Assembly: GCF_000521785.1 (NCBI RefSeq)
Contig: NZ_JALZ01000010.1
Coordinates: forward strand, 62,001-126,000
From: Roseivivax halodurans JCM 10272
GTDB taxonomy: Bacteria > Pseudomonadota > Alphaproteobacteria > Rhodobacterales > Rhodobacteraceae
Direction: 5' to 3'
DNA: 64,000 nt
Numbering within the stretch: the first letter of the stretch is position 1; the number at the start of each line of letters is the position of its first letter. This document shows, one piece after another, positions 18,132 to 27,668 of the stretch. The translations under genes were made by a program, and so were the position numbers. Below the pieces are notes generated by a model. The model saw nothing but the letters and a program-made list of their open reading frames with translations. It was not told the DNA's origin and did not search any database.

Positions 18132-19732
18132 AACTGAAATCCCAGGCGATCCCGTCCTCGGACGAGTTCCGCGCGAACCGGGACGCGCATCTGGACGCGC
18201 TGAAGGTGGTGCGGGAGGCGGCCGAGATCGCCGCGGCGGGGGGCGGCGAGCGGGCGCGCAAGCGGCATCTCGAGCGCGGCAAGATGCTTCCGCGCGAGCG
18301 GGTGGCGAACCTTCTCGATCCGGGCTCGCCCTTCCTCGAGGTTGGCGCGCTCGCAGCTCACGGCATGTATGACGGTGCGGCCCCGGCGGCGGGCGCCATC
18401 GCCGGGATAGGGCGGGTGCACGGCCAGGAGGTCATGGTGGTCTGCAACGACGCCACCGTGAAGGGCGGCACCTATTACCCGATGACCGTCAAGAAGCACC
18501 TGCGCGCGCAGGAGATCGCGGAGGAAAACAATCTGCCGTGCATCTACCTCGTCGACAGCGGGGGCGCGAACCTGCCGAACCAGGATGAGGTCTTTCCCGA
18601 CCGCGACCATTTCGGGCGGATCTTCTACAATCAGGCGCGGATGAGCGCCAAGAACATCCCGCAGATCGCCGTGGTCATGGGGTCGTGCACCGCGGGCGGC
18701 GCCTACGTGCCCGCGATGTCGGATATCACCATCATCGTGAAGAAACAGGGCACGATCTTCCTCGCCGGGCCGCCGCTGGTGAAGGCGGCGACGGGCGAGG
18801 TGGTCACCGCGGAGGATCTCGGCGGCGGCGACGTGCACACGCGGCTCTCGGGCGTTGCGGATTACCTGGCCGAGGACGACGCGCATGCGCTGGCGCTGGC
18901 GCGCCGCGCGGTCGAGAGCCTGAACCGAACGCGTCCTGCGACCGTCGACTGGCAGAGCCCCGAGCCCCCGGCTTACGACCCCGAGGAGATCCTCGGCGTC
19001 GTGCCGGCCGATCTGCGCACGCCCTACGACATCACCGAGGTGATCGCGCGGCTGGTGGACGGCTCGCGCTTCGATGCGTTCAAGCCACGCTTCGGCGAGA
19101 CGCTGGTCTGCGGCTTCGCCCACGTTCATGGCTGCCCGGTCGGGATCGTGGCGAACAACGGCGTGCTCTTCTCCGAGGCGGCGCAGAAGGGCGCTCATTT
19201 CGTCGAGCTCTGCTCGCAGCGGGGCATCCCGCTTGTCTTCCTGCAGAACATCACCGGCTTCATGGTCGGGCGGAAATACGAGAACGAGGGCATCGCGCGC
19301 CACGGCGCCAAGATGGTGACCGCGGTGGCGACGACGAGCGTGCCGAAGGTCACGATGCTGGTCGGCGGCTCCTTCGGCGCGGGCAATTACGGCATGGCGG
19401 GGCGGGCCTACCAGCCCCGCTTTCTCTGGACCTGGCCCAACAGCCGCATCTCGGTGATGGGCGGGGAGCAGGCGGCAGGCGTGCTGGCGACGGTCAGGCG
19501 CGCGGCGATGGAGAAGGCTGGCGAGGAATGGTCCGAGGACGACGAGGCCGAGTTCAAACGTCCTACGGTGGAGATGTTCGAGCGTCAGTCGCATCCGCTC
19601 TTTGCCTCGGCCCGGCTCTGGGATGACGGCGTGATCGACCCGCGGAAAAGCCGCGAGGTTCTCGCGCTGTCGCTGTCGGCGGCGCTCAACGCCCCGATCG
19701 AGGAGACGCGGTTCGGCGTCTTCCGTATGTGA
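18128..19732 (+). CDS. mccB: 3-Methylcrotonyl-CoA carboxylase, carboxyltransferase (beta) subunit
   Basis: A 534-residue crotonase-fold carboxyltransferase that moves CO2 from biotin to 3-methylcrotonyl-CoA, giving 3-methylglutaconyl-CoA. The MCC-type pattern is visible in [54 protein letters not shown] and [16 protein letters not shown]. Length equals the usual MCC beta. GTG start with a 4-base overlap with the upstream synthetase. Between it and mccA lies one copy of the dispersed CAAGAAGAAG element. Confidence 0.95.
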   Translation: MKLKSQAIPSSDEFRANRDAHLDALKVVREAAEIAAAGGGERARKRHLERGKMLPRERVANLLDPGSPFLEVGALAAHGMYDGAAPAAGAIAGIGRVHGQEVMVVCNDATVKGGTYYPMTVKKHLRAQEIAEENNLPCIYLVDSGGANLPNQDEVFPDRDHFGRIFYNQARMSAKNIPQIAVVMGSCTAGGAYVPAMSDITIIVKKQGTIFLAGPPLVKAATGEVVTAEDLGGGDVHTRLSGVADYLAEDDAHALALARRAVESLNRTRPATVDWQSPEPPAYDPEEILGVVPADLRTPYDITEVIARLVDGSRFDAFKPRFGETLVCGFAHVHGCPVGIVANNGVLFSEAAQKGAHFVELCSQRGIPLVFLQNITGFMVGRKYENEGIARHGAKMVTAVATTSVPKVTMLVGGSFGAGNYGMAGRAYQPRFLWTWPNSRISVMGGEQAAGVLATVRRAAMEKAGEEWSEDDEAEFKRPTVEMFERQSHPLFASARLWDDGVIDPRKSREVLALSLSAALNAPIEETRFGVFRM

Positions 19733-19765
19733 CGGAGCGGGTGCCCGGCCGACGGGACGAATTTT

Positions 19766-19787
19766 GGATATTTTGATCAAGAAGAAG
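19766..19787 (+). repeat. Dispersed intergenic element, copy 3
   Basis: GGATATTT-TGAT-CAAGAAGAAG in the 72-base gap between mccB and mccA, sense to both. The preceding GC segment (CCCGGCCGACGGG) can form only a weak hairpin. Because it lies between subunits that must be made together, it is unlikely to be a complete terminator. Confidence 0.8.
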
Positions 19788-19804
19788 ATGGGACGGAGCG
19801 CGCG

Positions 19805-21748
19805 ATGTTCGGCAAGATCCTGATCGCCAACCGGGGCGAGATCGCGGTGCGGGTGATCCGCTCGGCACGGTCGATGGGCGTCGCGACCGTGGCGGTCCAC
19901 TCCGATGTGGACGCGGGCGCGATGCATGTCGCCGAGGCCGACGAGGCGGTGATGATCGGCGGCGCGGCCCCGGGCGAGAGCTACCTGCGCGGCGACCGGA
20001 TCATCGCGGCGGCGAAGGAGACCGGCGCCGAGGCGATCCACCCGGGCTACGGCTTCCTGTCGGAGAACCCCGATTTCGTCGAGGCGGTCGAAGCGGCGGG
20101 CCTCGTCTTCATCGGCCCGCCCGCATCGGCCATCCGCAAGATGGGCCTCAAGGACGAGGCCAAGCGTCTGATGGAGGGGGCCGGGGTGCCGGTCGTTCCG
20201 GGCTACATGGGGGCCGAGCAGGCGCCCGATCGGCTCGCCACGGAAGCGGAGCGGATCGGCTACCCGGTGCTGATCAAGGCCGTCGCGGGCGGCGGCGGCA
20301 AGGGCATGCGGCTCGTCGAGCGGGCGGAGGATTTCGCCGCCGCGCTCGAGAGTGCGCAGGGCGAGGCGAAGGGCGCCTTCGGCAACGCCCATGTGCTGAT
20401 CGAGAAGTTCGTCTCGACCCCGAGGCATATCGAGGTGCAGGTCTTCGGCGACGGCACCCGCGCAGTGCATCTCTTCGAGCGGGACTGCTCGCTGCAGCGG
20501 CGGCACCAGAAGGTGATCGAGGAAGCGCCCGCCCCGGGCATGACCGAGGAGATGCGGCAGGCGATGGGCGAGGCGGCGGTGCGCGCCGCGGAGGCGATCG
20601 GCTATTCCGGCGCGGGCACGGTCGAGTTCATCGTCGATGCGAGCGAGGGGCTGCGCGCGGACCGGTTCTATTTCATGGAGATGAACACGCGCCTTCAGGT
20701 CGAGCACCCGGTGACGGAGCTGGTGACCGGCGTCGATCTCGTGGCGTGGCAGCTGCGGGTCGCCGCCGGAGAGGCGCTGCCGATGCGGCAGGAGGATCTG
20801 GCGCTCGGCGGCCACGCCTTCGAGGCGCGCCTCTATGCCGAGGACGTGCCCGCGGGCTTCCTGCCGGCGACGGGGCGGCTGTCGGAGCTCGCCTTCCCGG
20901 ACGGCGTGCGGGCCGATACCGGCGTGCGGGCCGGCGACGCGATCAGCCCCCATTACGATCCGATGATCGCCAAGCTGATCGTGCACGGCGATACGCGGGC
21001 CGTCGCCCTGCGCAAGCTCGCCCGCGCGCTTTCCGAGACGCGAGTGGCCGGAACCGTGACCAACCTCGCCTTCCTCGGGGCGCTGGCGACGCATGAGGGT
21101 TTCGCGCGCGGAGAGGTCGATACGGGGCTCATCGCGCGGGATCTGGAGGCCCTGACGGCCGCCCCCGAGGCCGGTCCCGCCGTGGTGGCCGAGGCGGCGC
21201 TCGCGGCCGCCGGGCTCGACCGGCGTGCGGACGATTTCGCGGGCTTCGCGCTCTGGCAGCCGCTGACCCAGACCGTGCGGCTGATGCGGGAGGGCGAGGA
21301 GATCGCCTGCCGCCTCTCGGTGCAGTCGCCGTCGGAGATCGAGATCGGCGTCGGCGAGTCGACTGTCACCGCCGCGCGGACGGGCGGCCACTGGCGGTTC
21401 GACGGGCGGCCGGCGCATGGGGTTCATGTCGACGGCGCGCGGATCACCGTCTTTGCCCATCACGGGCTCGCCTTCAATCATGTCGATCCGCTGGAGCAGG
21501 CGCAGGTCGCGACCGGCGAGAACGTGATCGAGGCGCCGATGCCGGGGCGCGTCTCGCGGGTGTCGGTCAGTGCCGGCCAGAGCGTCCGCGCCGGCGACCG
21601 GCTCGCCCTGCTCGAGGCGATGAAGATGGAGCACGCCCTGACCGCCTGGCGCGACGGGACCGTCGCGGAGGTGCTCGTCTCCGAAGGGGACCAGGTCGAG
21701 GCGGGCGCGGCTCTGGTGCGGCTCGAACCCGAAGAGGAGGCGGCATGA
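19805..21748 (+). CDS. mccA: 3-Methylcrotonyl-CoA carboxylase, biotin carboxylase/carrier (alpha) subunit
   Basis: A 647-residue biotin-dependent enzyme subunit. Biotin carboxylase is at about 1-445 (MFGKILIANRGEIAVRVIR, ATP-grasp loop AGGGGKGMRLVE, MNTRLQVEHPVTE), followed by an MCC-type linker domain. The C-terminal biotinyl carrier has Lys607 in LEAMKMEHALTAW. It uses ATP and bicarbonate to carboxylate biotin for MccB. A biotin ligase is encoded at 44753. The stop overlaps the start of the GST-like gene (ATGA). Confidence 0.96.
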   Translation: MFGKILIANRGEIAVRVIRSARSMGVATVAVHSDVDAGAMHVAEADEAVMIGGAAPGESYLRGDRIIAAAKETGAEAIHPGYGFLSENPDFVEAVEAAGLVFIGPPASAIRKMGLKDEAKRLMEGAGVPVVPGYMGAEQAPDRLATEAERIGYPVLIKAVAGGGGKGMRLVERAEDFAAALESAQGEAKGAFGNAHVLIEKFVSTPRHIEVQVFGDGTRAVHLFERDCSLQRRHQKVIEEAPAPGMTEEMRQAMGEAAVRAAEAIGYSGAGTVEFIVDASEGLRADRFYFMEMNTRLQVEHPVTELVTGVDLVAWQLRVAAGEALPMRQEDLALGGHAFEARLYAEDVPAGFLPATGRLSELAFPDGVRADTGVRAGDAISPHYDPMIAKLIVHGDTRAVALRKLARALSETRVAGTVTNLAFLGALATHEGFARGEVDTGLIARDLEALTAAPEAGPAVVAEAALAAAGLDRRADDFAGFALWQPLTQTVRLMREGEEIACRLSVQSPSEIEIGVGESTVTAARTGGHWRFDGRPAHGVHVDGARITVFAHHGLAFNHVDPLEQAQVATGENVIEAPMPGRVSRVSVSAGQSVRAGDRLALLEAMKMEHALTAWRDGTVAEVLVSEGDQVEAGAALVRLEPEEEAA

Positions 21749-22405
21749 TCCGCCTCCACCACGCGCCCCAGACCCGGTCGATGCGGACGCTATGGCTGCT
21801 CCACGAGCTCGGGCTCGAGTTCGAGGTGGTGGTGCATCCCTTCGACAAGTCCCTGCGCGCGCCGGACTACCTCGCGCTCTCGCCCGCGGGGCGGGTGCCG
21901 GCGCTCGAGATGGACGGCGAGACCCTCTTCGAGACCGGCGCGATCGCCGAGATCCTCTGCGAGCGGTTCCCCGAGGCGGGGCTCGGACGAGCGTCTGGGG
22001 ATTCGGAGCGGTCGCAATGGCTGATCTGGCTGCACTTCGCCGAGACGATGAGCCAGCATTCCGCCGCGCTCACGCAGCAGCACGTGATGCTCTACGAGGA
22101 TTCGATGCGCAGCCAGCCCGGTGGTGATGAAGCTCGAGGCGGCGCGTCTCGGCAAATGCTACGCCGCTGTCGAGGCGCGTCTCTCCGGGCGCGACCATCT
22201 GCTGGAGGGCGGGTTCTCTGCGGCGGACGTCGCGGTCGGGCAGGCGGTCTACATGAGCCGGCACTTCGCGCCTCTGGCCCCGTTCCCGGCGATGTCGGCG
22301 TGGTATGCGCGGATCACGGCGCGCGACGCGTTCCGCAAGGCTTTGCCGACGGAGGGCGAGGCGCGACTCTACACGCGGGACTTCTACCCGGCGTGGGAGG
22401 GCTGA
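21745..22405 (+). pseudogene. Glutathione S-transferase, interrupted by a +1 frameshift
   Basis: The first frame encodes the thioredoxin-like GST N-domain (MIRLHHAPQTRSMRTLWLLH, PAGRVPALEMDGETLFETGAIAEIL) and the start of the helical domain. At 22117-22119 (CCC) the frame is lost. The homologous sequence continues one base out of phase as VVMKLEAARLGKCYAAVEARLSG through PAWEG, stop at 22405. Removing one C restores an uninterrupted GST of about 219 residues. Either this is a recent inactivating insertion or a base-calling error in a C run. It overlaps mccA by 4 bases, so an intact version would be part of the operon. Confidence 0.85.
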
Positions 22406-22415
22406 ACGGACGGGA

Positions 22416-22460
22416 CCGGGGCTCCGCCCCGGACCCCGGAGTATTTCCGCCAAGAAGAAG
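22416..22460 (+). repeat. GC hairpin plus dispersed element, copy 4
   Basis: A 7-bp hairpin CCGGGGC-TCC-GCCCCGG (22416-22432), then ACCCC, then GGAGTATTT-CCGC-CAAGAAGAAG (22438-22460), in the gap between the GST remnant and the HMG-CoA lyase gene. This copy has the extra G after GGA. Confidence 0.85.
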
Positions 22461-22486
22461 GGCCGGGCGCCGGCCAGGGAGGCGAT

Positions 22487-23335
22487 ATGGACAAGGTCGA
22501 GATCTTCGAGGTTGGCCCGCGCGACGGGTTACAGAACGAGGCGCGCGAGATCCCGGTCGCGGAGAAGATCGCGCTGGTCGATTGCCTGAGCCGGGCGGGG
22601 TTCTCGCGGATCGAGGTCGCGTCCTTCGTGAGCCCGAAATGGGTGCCGCAGATGGCCTCCTCGAGCGAGGTCCTGGCGCGGATCGCGCGGGCGCCGGGTG
22701 TCTCCTACGCCGCGCTCACGCCGAACATGAAGGGGTTCGAGGCCGCGATGGAGGCGGGCGCCGACGAGGTGGCGATCTTCGCCTCGGCCTCGGAGGGATT
22801 TTCCAAGGCCAATCTCAACGCCACGATCGCCGAGAGCCTCGCGCGTTTCGCGCCGGTCGCTGAGGCGGCCCGGACCCGCGGCGTGAAGGTGCGGGGCTAC
22901 GTCTCATGCGTGGTCGAATGCCCCTATGACGGTCCCGTGCCGCCTGAAGAGACCGCGCGCGTCGTGGCGGCACTGCGGGACATGGGCGTCTACGAGGTGA
23001 GCCTCGGCGACACGATCGGGCAGGGCACGCCCGACGCTGTCGACACGATGCTTGCGTCCGTGCTGGATGAGATGCCGGCGGAGCGGCTCGCGGGGCACTA
23101 CCACGACACGTCGGGGCGGGCGCTCGAGAATGTCGAGGTCTCGCTTGCCCGCGGCCTGCGCGTCTTCGACGCCGCGATCGGCGGGCTCGGCGGCTGTCCC
23201 TACGCGCCCGGCGCCAAGGGCAACGTCGCGACGCGCAAGGTCGCCGATTTCGTCGAGGGGCTCGGATATGCGACGGGGCTCGACCGGGCAGTGCTCGACG
23301 CGGCGGCGGAGGTGGCGCGGGCGATGCGCGGATGA
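22487..23335 (+). CDS. mvaB: Hydroxymethylglutaryl-CoA lyase
   Basis: A 282-residue TIM-barrel lyase cleaving HMG-CoA to acetyl-CoA and acetoacetate, the last step of leucine breakdown. EVGPRDGLQNE near the N-terminus binds metal and substrate. The signature loop GGLGGCPYAPGAKGNVAT holds the active-site Cys237. SLGDTIGQG and GHYHDTSGRAL supply further metal and barrel residues. It is preceded by a copy of the dispersed element and followed by the hydratase gene after 67 bases. Confidence 0.96.
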   Translation: MDKVEIFEVGPRDGLQNEAREIPVAEKIALVDCLSRAGFSRIEVASFVSPKWVPQMASSSEVLARIARAPGVSYAALTPNMKGFEAAMEAGADEVAIFASASEGFSKANLNATIAESLARFAPVAEAARTRGVKVRGYVSCVVECPYDGPVPPEETARVVAALRDMGVYEVSLGDTIGQGTPDAVDTMLASVLDEMPAERLAGHYHDTSGRALENVEVSLARGLRVFDAAIGGLGGCPYAPGAKGNVATRKVADFVEGLGYATGLDRAVLDAAAEVARAMRG

Positions 23336-23402
23336 GCATGCGGCTGCGTCATGTGAGAAACGCCGGCGCGGCGGGGCCGCGCCCAGAGGAAGGATATCTG
23401 AC

Positions 23403-24197
23403 ATGACACATGAGTTCATCCGGCTCGGGACCGATCCCCGCGGCGTCGCGACGCTGACCCTGGCGCGGTCCGAGAAGCACAACGCGCTTTCGGCGGAGAT
23501 GATGACCGAGCTTCAGCAGGCGGCCGAGCGTCTCGCCGCCGACGACACAGTGCGCGTGGTCGTCCTCGCCGCGGACGGGCCGACCTTCTGTGCGGGCGGC
23601 GATCTGCGCTGGATGAAGGCGCAGCGCGAGATGGATGCCGCGACCCGCAAGACGGAAAGCGCGCGCATCGCCCATGTGCTCGGCGCGCTTGCTTCCCTGC
23701 CGCAGCCGCTGATTGGGCGCATTCAAGGCAACGCCTTCGGTGGCGGCGTCGGCCTCGCCTCGGTCTGCGATGTGGCGATCGGGGTCGAGGGGCTGAAGAT
23801 GGGCTTCACCGAGACTCGGCTCGGGCTGATCCCGGCCAATATCGGCCCCTACGTGGTTGCGCGGATGGGCGCGGCGCGGGCCAGGCAGGTCTTCATGTCG
23901 GCGCGGATCTTCGAGGCGGAGGAGGCTCTGCGGCTCGATCTTCTCACGCGCGTGGTGCCCCTGGGCGCGCTCGATGAGGCGGTCGAGGCGGAGGTCGCGC
24001 CCTATCTCGCCTGCGCGCCCGGCGCGGTCGCGGACGCCAAGCGGCTGCTGAACGATCTCGCGGGGCGCGTGACCGAGGCGCAGGTCGAGCACGCCGTCGA
24101 GGCGCTTGCGCGGCGATGGGAGACCGAAGAGGCGGCCGAAGGTCTGTCGGCCTTTTTCGACAAGCGGCCCGCCTCGTGGGCCGGGGGCTCGGCCTGA
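23403..24197 (+). CDS. liuC: Enoyl-CoA hydratase/isomerase family, probable methylglutaconyl-CoA hydratase
   Basis: A 264-residue crotonase-fold protein. FCAGGDLRWMK forms the first oxyanion-hole region, and GNAFGGGVGLASVCDVAIG is the family signature. The glutamate in GFTETRLGLIPA is at the usual catalytic position. Its place at the end of the operon with ivd, mcc and mvaB makes 3-methylglutaconyl-CoA hydration the natural assignment. The general family has other substrates. The start follows GGAAGGATAT closely. Confidence 0.88.
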   Translation: MTHEFIRLGTDPRGVATLTLARSEKHNALSAEMMTELQQAAERLAADDTVRVVVLAADGPTFCAGGDLRWMKAQREMDAATRKTESARIAHVLGALASLPQPLIGRIQGNAFGGGVGLASVCDVAIGVEGLKMGFTETRLGLIPANIGPYVVARMGAARARQVFMSARIFEAEEALRLDLLTRVVPLGALDEAVEAEVAPYLACAPGAVADAKRLLNDLAGRVTEAQVEHAVEALARRWETEEAAEGLSAFFDKRPASWAGGSA

Positions 24198-24205
24198 CCT
24201 CGGAC

Positions 24206-24223
24206 CCTATCCGTTCGGATAGG
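24206..24223. promoter_or_regulatory. 18-bp inverted repeat downstream of the liu operon
   Basis: CCTATCCG-TT-CGGATAGG: 8-bp arms, 2-base spacer, starting 9 bases after the hydratase stop. It could be an operator for the following transcription unit or a weak 3' hairpin. No T run follows. The assignment is by symmetry only. Confidence 0.35.
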
Positions 24224-24288
24224 ATCACATCCATCGGGCGCGGCGGTCTATACGCGCGCCCGGATGTGTTAGGGGGCATATCGCCTAT

Positions 24289-24463
24289 ATCTCTGGTTGC
24301 AGAGGCGCTGTGGCGCCGCCCGTGAACGGGGCGGGGCTGCAGCGCTGGAAACGGGCTCCGGACCTGGCCTTTCGGCCGGGTTTCGGAGATCGGGACAACC
24401 CCGGGGGACGCACCCATCCCCCCAATTGCCCCCGGGGTTGCTTTCCGCCTCTGCTCTCACAGG
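24289..24463 (+). ncRNA. Candidate structured RNA, family not recognised
   Basis: GCAGAGGCG (24299-24307) pairs with CGCCTCTGC (24446-24454), closing a domain that contains three hairpins. A: 24305-24345, with GCGCTG/CAGCGC, GC/GC and CCGCCC/GGGCGG. B: 24356-24388, 15 bp with one bulge and a TTTC loop. C: 24396-24440, a 12-bp stem with a 21-base loop. The closing stem extends imperfectly to about 24289-24463. An AT-rich CTATAT (24285-24290) lies where a -10 box would place the RNA 5' end at about 24297. Either strand could be transcribed. It lacks the conserved sequences of SRP RNA, RNase P RNA and tmRNA. Its size resembles 6S RNA, but the branched fold does not. Confidence 0.5.
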
Positions 24464-24675
24464 ACCGCATAGTTTTCCGATACGGCGACGGGTGCCTGTT
24501 TGCTCCGTCGGAAACGTCAGCTCGAAGCATCGAAGATGGCAGAGCAACGCGGGTCCAAAGGCACAGGCGTCACCGAGCGTCTTCGCTATGCCGCGTGTTT
24601 GCCCGTTCCGAGGGTCTTTTCGCGTCACGTCTGCGTGCACCCGTCCCGATGCGACCATCCGGCGCGGAGGTTCGG

Positions 24676-24704
24676 TTGACCCCGCAATGCCCGGGGGATA
24701 GATG
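24676..24704 (+). promoter_or_regulatory. Possible sigma-70-type promoter for the nuo operon
   Basis: TTGACC (24676-24681), a 17-base spacer and TAGATG (24699-24704). The -35 is strong and the -10 weak. It would place the transcript start near 24711, about 70 bases before the nuoA GTG. No transcript evidence is available. Confidence 0.3.
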
Positions 24705-24781
24705 ACCAAGCAGTCGATTTCGCCACTAGATGCCGCCACGCCCTGTCAGGGCGCGCGCCGCGGCAGAGGGAGCCCGGTTCC

Positions 24782-25147
24782 GTGGAAGAGCTGCTTCGGG
24801 AATATCTTCCCATCCTCGTGTTTCTGGCCGTAGCCATCGGGCTCGGCCTCGTCCTCGTCCTCGCTGCCGTGGTCCTCGCCGTCCGCCGTCCGGACCCCGA
24901 GAAGGTTTCGGCCTACGAATGCGGGTTCAACGCCTTCGACGATGCGCGCATGAAGTTCGACGTGAGGTTCTACCTCGTGTCGATCCTGTTCATCATCTTC
25001 GATCTCGAGATTGCGTTCCTGTTCCCCTGGGCCGTCGGCTTTGCCGGGCTCTCGGACGTGGCGTTCTGGTCGATGATGGTGTTCCTCGGCGTGCTGACGA
25101 TCGGCTTTGCCTACGAATGGAAGAAGGGGGCGCTCGAATGGGAGTGA
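24782..25147 (+). CDS. nuoA: NADH-quinone oxidoreductase subunit A
   Basis: A 121-residue complex I membrane subunit with three membrane helices. [21 protein letters not shown] contains the conserved loop cysteine near the quinone-site region, and [20 protein letters not shown] is the second helix. GTG start. An upstream AGGGAGCCCGG gives a weak ribosome-binding site. It overlaps nuoB by 10 bases. It is the first gene of a complete nuoA-N series. Confidence 0.97.
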   Translation: MEELLREYLPILVFLAVAIGLGLVLVLAAVVLAVRRPDPEKVSAYECGFNAFDDARMKFDVRFYLVSILFIIFDLEIAFLFPWAVGFAGLSDVAFWSMMVFLGVLTIGFAYEWKKGALEWE

Positions 25148-25671
25148 TGACCGGAGCCAACACGGCCGGTCCCGACCGCGAGGTCGCGACCCAGAACCTC
25201 AACCGCGAGCTCTCCGACAAGGGCTTCCTGCTGACCTCGACCGAGGACATCATCAACTGGGCGCGCACCGGCTCGCTGCACTGGATGACCTTCGGGCTGG
25301 CCTGCTGCGCGGTCGAGATGATGCACACCTCGATGCCCCGCTACGATGCCGAGCGGTTCGGCGTCGCCCCGCGTGCGAGCCCGCGCCAGTCCGACCTGAT
25401 GATCGTCGCGGGCACGCTGACCAATAAGATGGCGCCCGCGCTGCGCAAGGTCTACGACCAGATGCCAGAGCCGCGTTACGTGATCTCGATGGGCTCCTGC
25501 GCCAATGGCGGCGGCTACTACCATTACAGCTACTCGGTGGTGCGCGGCTGTGACCGGGTGGTGCCGGTGGATGTCTACGTGCCGGGCTGCCCGCCGACTG
25601 CCGAGGCGCTGCTCTACGGTATTCTCGCGCTCCAGCGGAAGATCCGCCGGACCGGCACGCTGACGCGCTGA
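25138..25671 (+). CDS. nuoB: NADH-quinone oxidoreductase subunit B
   Basis: A 177-residue peripheral-arm subunit that carries the terminal [4Fe-4S] cluster N2. The ligands are in [23 protein letters not shown] and [16 protein letters not shown]. The start at 25138 gives [11 protein letters not shown]. The ATG at 25147 (MTGANTAG) overlaps the nuoA stop as TGATG and is equally plausible. The two differ by three residues. Confidence 0.97.
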   Translation: MGVMTGANTAGPDREVATQNLNRELSDKGFLLTSTEDIINWARTGSLHWMTFGLACCAVEMMHTSMPRYDAERFGVAPRASPRQSDLMIVAGTLTNKMAPALRKVYDQMPEPRYVISMGSCANGGGYYHYSYSVVRGCDRVVPVDVYVPGCPPTAEALLYGILALQRKIRRTGTLTR

Positions 25672-25681
25672 AGGAGGGACG

Positions 25682-26296
25682 ATGAGCACCGATCTGACCG
25701 AGCTGGGCGAATTCATCGCCGCCAAGCGTCCCGAATGCGTCGTCCGCTTTGCCGTGGTCGAGGACGAGCTGACCGTCGAGGTGGCGCCGTCGAACATCCG
25801 CGGCCTCGTCGAGTTCCTCAAGACCGAGCCGACCTGCAAGTTCTCGACGCTGATCGACATCACGGCGGTGGACTATCCGCAGCGTCCCAAGCGCTTCGAC
25901 GTGATCTACCACTTCCTGTCGATGTACCAGAACCACCGCATCCGCCTGCGCCTTTCGGTGCGCGAGGAGGATATCGTGCCGTCGATCACCGCGGTGCACC
26001 CCTCGGCCAACTGGTTCGAGCGCGAGGTCTTCGACATGTTCGGCCTGCTCTTCTCGGGCCATCCCGAGCTGCGCCGCATCCTCACCGATTACGGCTTCCG
26101 CGGCCATCCGCTGCGCAAGGACTTCCCCACCACCGGCTACACCGAGGTGCGCTACGACGAGGCGCTCAAGCGCGTCGTCTACGAGCCGGTGAGCCTCGTG
26201 CAGGAATACCGCCAGTTCGACTTCATGAGCCCCTGGGAGGGCGCGGAATACGTGCTGCCGGGCGACGAGAAGACCGAAGAGGGCGCGAAGAAGTGA
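25682..26296 (+). CDS. nuoC: NADH-quinone oxidoreductase subunit C
   Basis: A 204-residue peripheral-arm subunit (30-kDa type), separate from NuoD, unlike the NuoCD fusion of enterobacteria. Family blocks: [52 protein letters not shown] and the C-terminal [18 protein letters not shown] precedes the start. It is followed by 78 bases before nuoD. Confidence 0.97.
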   Translation: MSTDLTELGEFIAAKRPECVVRFAVVEDELTVEVAPSNIRGLVEFLKTEPTCKFSTLIDITAVDYPQRPKRFDVIYHFLSMYQNHRIRLRLSVREEDIVPSITAVHPSANWFEREVFDMFGLLFSGHPELRRILTDYGFRGHPLRKDFPTTGYTEVRYDEALKRVVYEPVSLVQEYRQFDFMSPWEGAEYVLPGDEKTEEGAKK

Positions 26297-26374
26297 GCCT
26301 GATCGGCCATATTGCCCGGGCGCCCCTCGGCGGGCCTGGCGCCCTTTTCTCCAACGCATGTGGAGGCTGACGAC

Positions 26375-27598
26375 ATGATGGACGGCTCCAACCAGTTCGG
26401 CGACGCCGAGACCGGCGAACAGAAGATCCGCAACTTCAACATCAACTTCGGCCCGCAGCACCCCGCGGCGCACGGGGTGCTGCGTCTCGTCCTCGAGCTC
26501 GACGGCGAGATCGTCGAGCGCTGCGATCCGCATATCGGCCTGCTGCACCGCGGCACCGAGAAGCTGATGGAGAGCCGGACCTACCTGCAGAACCTGCCGT
26601 ATTTCGACCGGCTCGACTACGTCGCTCCGATGAACCAGGAACATGCCTGGTGCCTCGCGATCGAGAAGCTGACCAAGACGCCGGTGCCGCGCCGCGCCTC
26701 CTTGATCCGGGTGCTCTATTCCGAGATCGGGCGCGTGCTGAACCACCTGCTGAACGTGACCACGCAGGCCATGGACGTCGGCGCGCTGACGCCGCCGCTC
26801 TGGGGCTTCGAGGAGCGCGAGAAGCTCATGATCTTCTACGAGCGGGCCTGCGGCGCGCGTCTGCACTCGGCCTATTTCCGGCCGGGCGGCGTGCACCAGG
26901 ACCTGCCGCCCGAGCTGCTCGACGACATCGACGCATGGGCCGATGCGTTCCCGAGCGTGCTCGAGGACATCGACGGGCTCCTGACAGAAAATCGCATCTT
27001 CAAGCAGCGCAACGCCGATATCGGCGTGGTGACCGAGCAGGACATCCAGGACTGGGGCTTCTCGGGCGTCATGGTCCGCGGCTCGGGCCTCGCCTGGGAC
27101 CTGCGGCGCGCCCAGCCCTACGAGTGCTATGACGAGTTCGACTTCCAGATCCCGGTCGGCAAGAACGGCGACTGCTACGACCGCTATCTCGTCCGGATGG
27201 AAGAGATGCGCCAGTCGACGCATATCATCAAGCAGGCGATCGCGAAGCTGAAGGATCCGGCGAACCAGGGCGACGTGCTTGCCCGCGGGAAGGTCACGCC
27301 TCCGACCCGCGGCGACATGAAGACCTCGATGGAAGCGCTGATCCACCACTTCAAGCTCTACACCGAGGGCTTCCACGTCCCCGAGGGCGAGGTCTACTGT
27401 GCGGTCGAGGCCCCGAAGGGCGAGTTCGGCGTCTTCCTCGTCTCGGACGGCACCAACAAGCCCTATCGCGCCAAGCTGCGCGCGCCGGGTTTCCTGCATC
27501 TGCAGGCCATGGACCACGTCTCGCGCGGGCACCAGCTGGCGGATGTCGCGGCCATCATCGGCACGCTCGACATCGTCTTCGGCGAGGTGGACCGGTAA
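26375..27598 (+). CDS. nuoD: NADH-quinone oxidoreductase subunit D
   Basis: A 407-residue peripheral-arm subunit (49-kDa type) that, with NuoB, forms the quinone pocket. [21 protein letters not shown] is the family hallmark with the quinone-site histidine. [17 protein letters not shown] and [10 protein letters not shown] at the C-terminus follow. I start at the first of two adjacent ATGs (MMDGSNQFG). GGAGG lies just upstream (26351-26365 region). Confidence 0.97.
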   Translation: MMDGSNQFGDAETGEQKIRNFNINFGPQHPAAHGVLRLVLELDGEIVERCDPHIGLLHRGTEKLMESRTYLQNLPYFDRLDYVAPMNQEHAWCLAIEKLTKTPVPRRASLIRVLYSEIGRVLNHLLNVTTQAMDVGALTPPLWGFEEREKLMIFYERACGARLHSAYFRPGGVHQDLPPELLDDIDAWADAFPSVLEDIDGLLTENRIFKQRNADIGVVTEQDIQDWGFSGVMVRGSGLAWDLRRAQPYECYDEFDFQIPVGKNGDCYDRYLVRMEEMRQSTHIIKQAIAKLKDPANQGDVLARGKVTPPTRGDMKTSMEALIHHFKLYTEGFHVPEGEVYCAVEAPKGEFGVFLVSDGTNKPYRAKLRAPGFLHLQAMDHVSRGHQLADVAAIIGTLDIVFGEVDR

Positions 27599-27668
27599 CG
27601 CTTCGGCACGGGTCCGGTCCCGCCGGGCCTCCGCCGAAGAAACGAACGACACTGACAAGGGACTTTCC

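Larger units (their letters stand above)
24198..24781. other. 584-base non-coding gap between the liu operon and nuoA
   Basis: I find no convincing gene here; the open frames on both strands are short, basic and unlike proteins. The gap holds an 18-bp dyad (24206-24223), a strongly folded candidate RNA (24289-24463), a further hairpin (TTTCCGA at 24474-24480 with TCGGAAA at 24508-24514) and a possible nuoA promoter (24676-24704). I saw no tRNA, tmRNA, SRP RNA or RNase P RNA hallmark. Confidence 0.7.

Noticed and set aside
18026-21634. Minus-strand open frame of about 1200 codons over mccB and mccA
   Set aside because: Antisense shadow created by the GC-rich third codon positions of the real genes; the product is Arg/His/Asp-rich with no domain.
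22111-22130. Programmed +1 frameshift in the GST gene
   Set aside because: There is no stop or slippery signal as in known programmed +1 sites, and a plain one-base insertion explains it.
24289-24463. Identification of the folded region as 6S RNA, SRP RNA, RNase P RNA or tmRNA
   Set aside because: The GGTCAGGTCCGGAAGGAAG-like SRP loop, the RNase P conserved cores and a tmRNA tag or TTCGA arm are not present, and the branched fold is unlike 6S RNA.
24269-24739. Open frames of 130-156 codons on both strands upstream of nuoA
   Set aside because: They overlap the folded candidate RNA, are Arg/Pro-rich, contradict each other and show no protein pattern.
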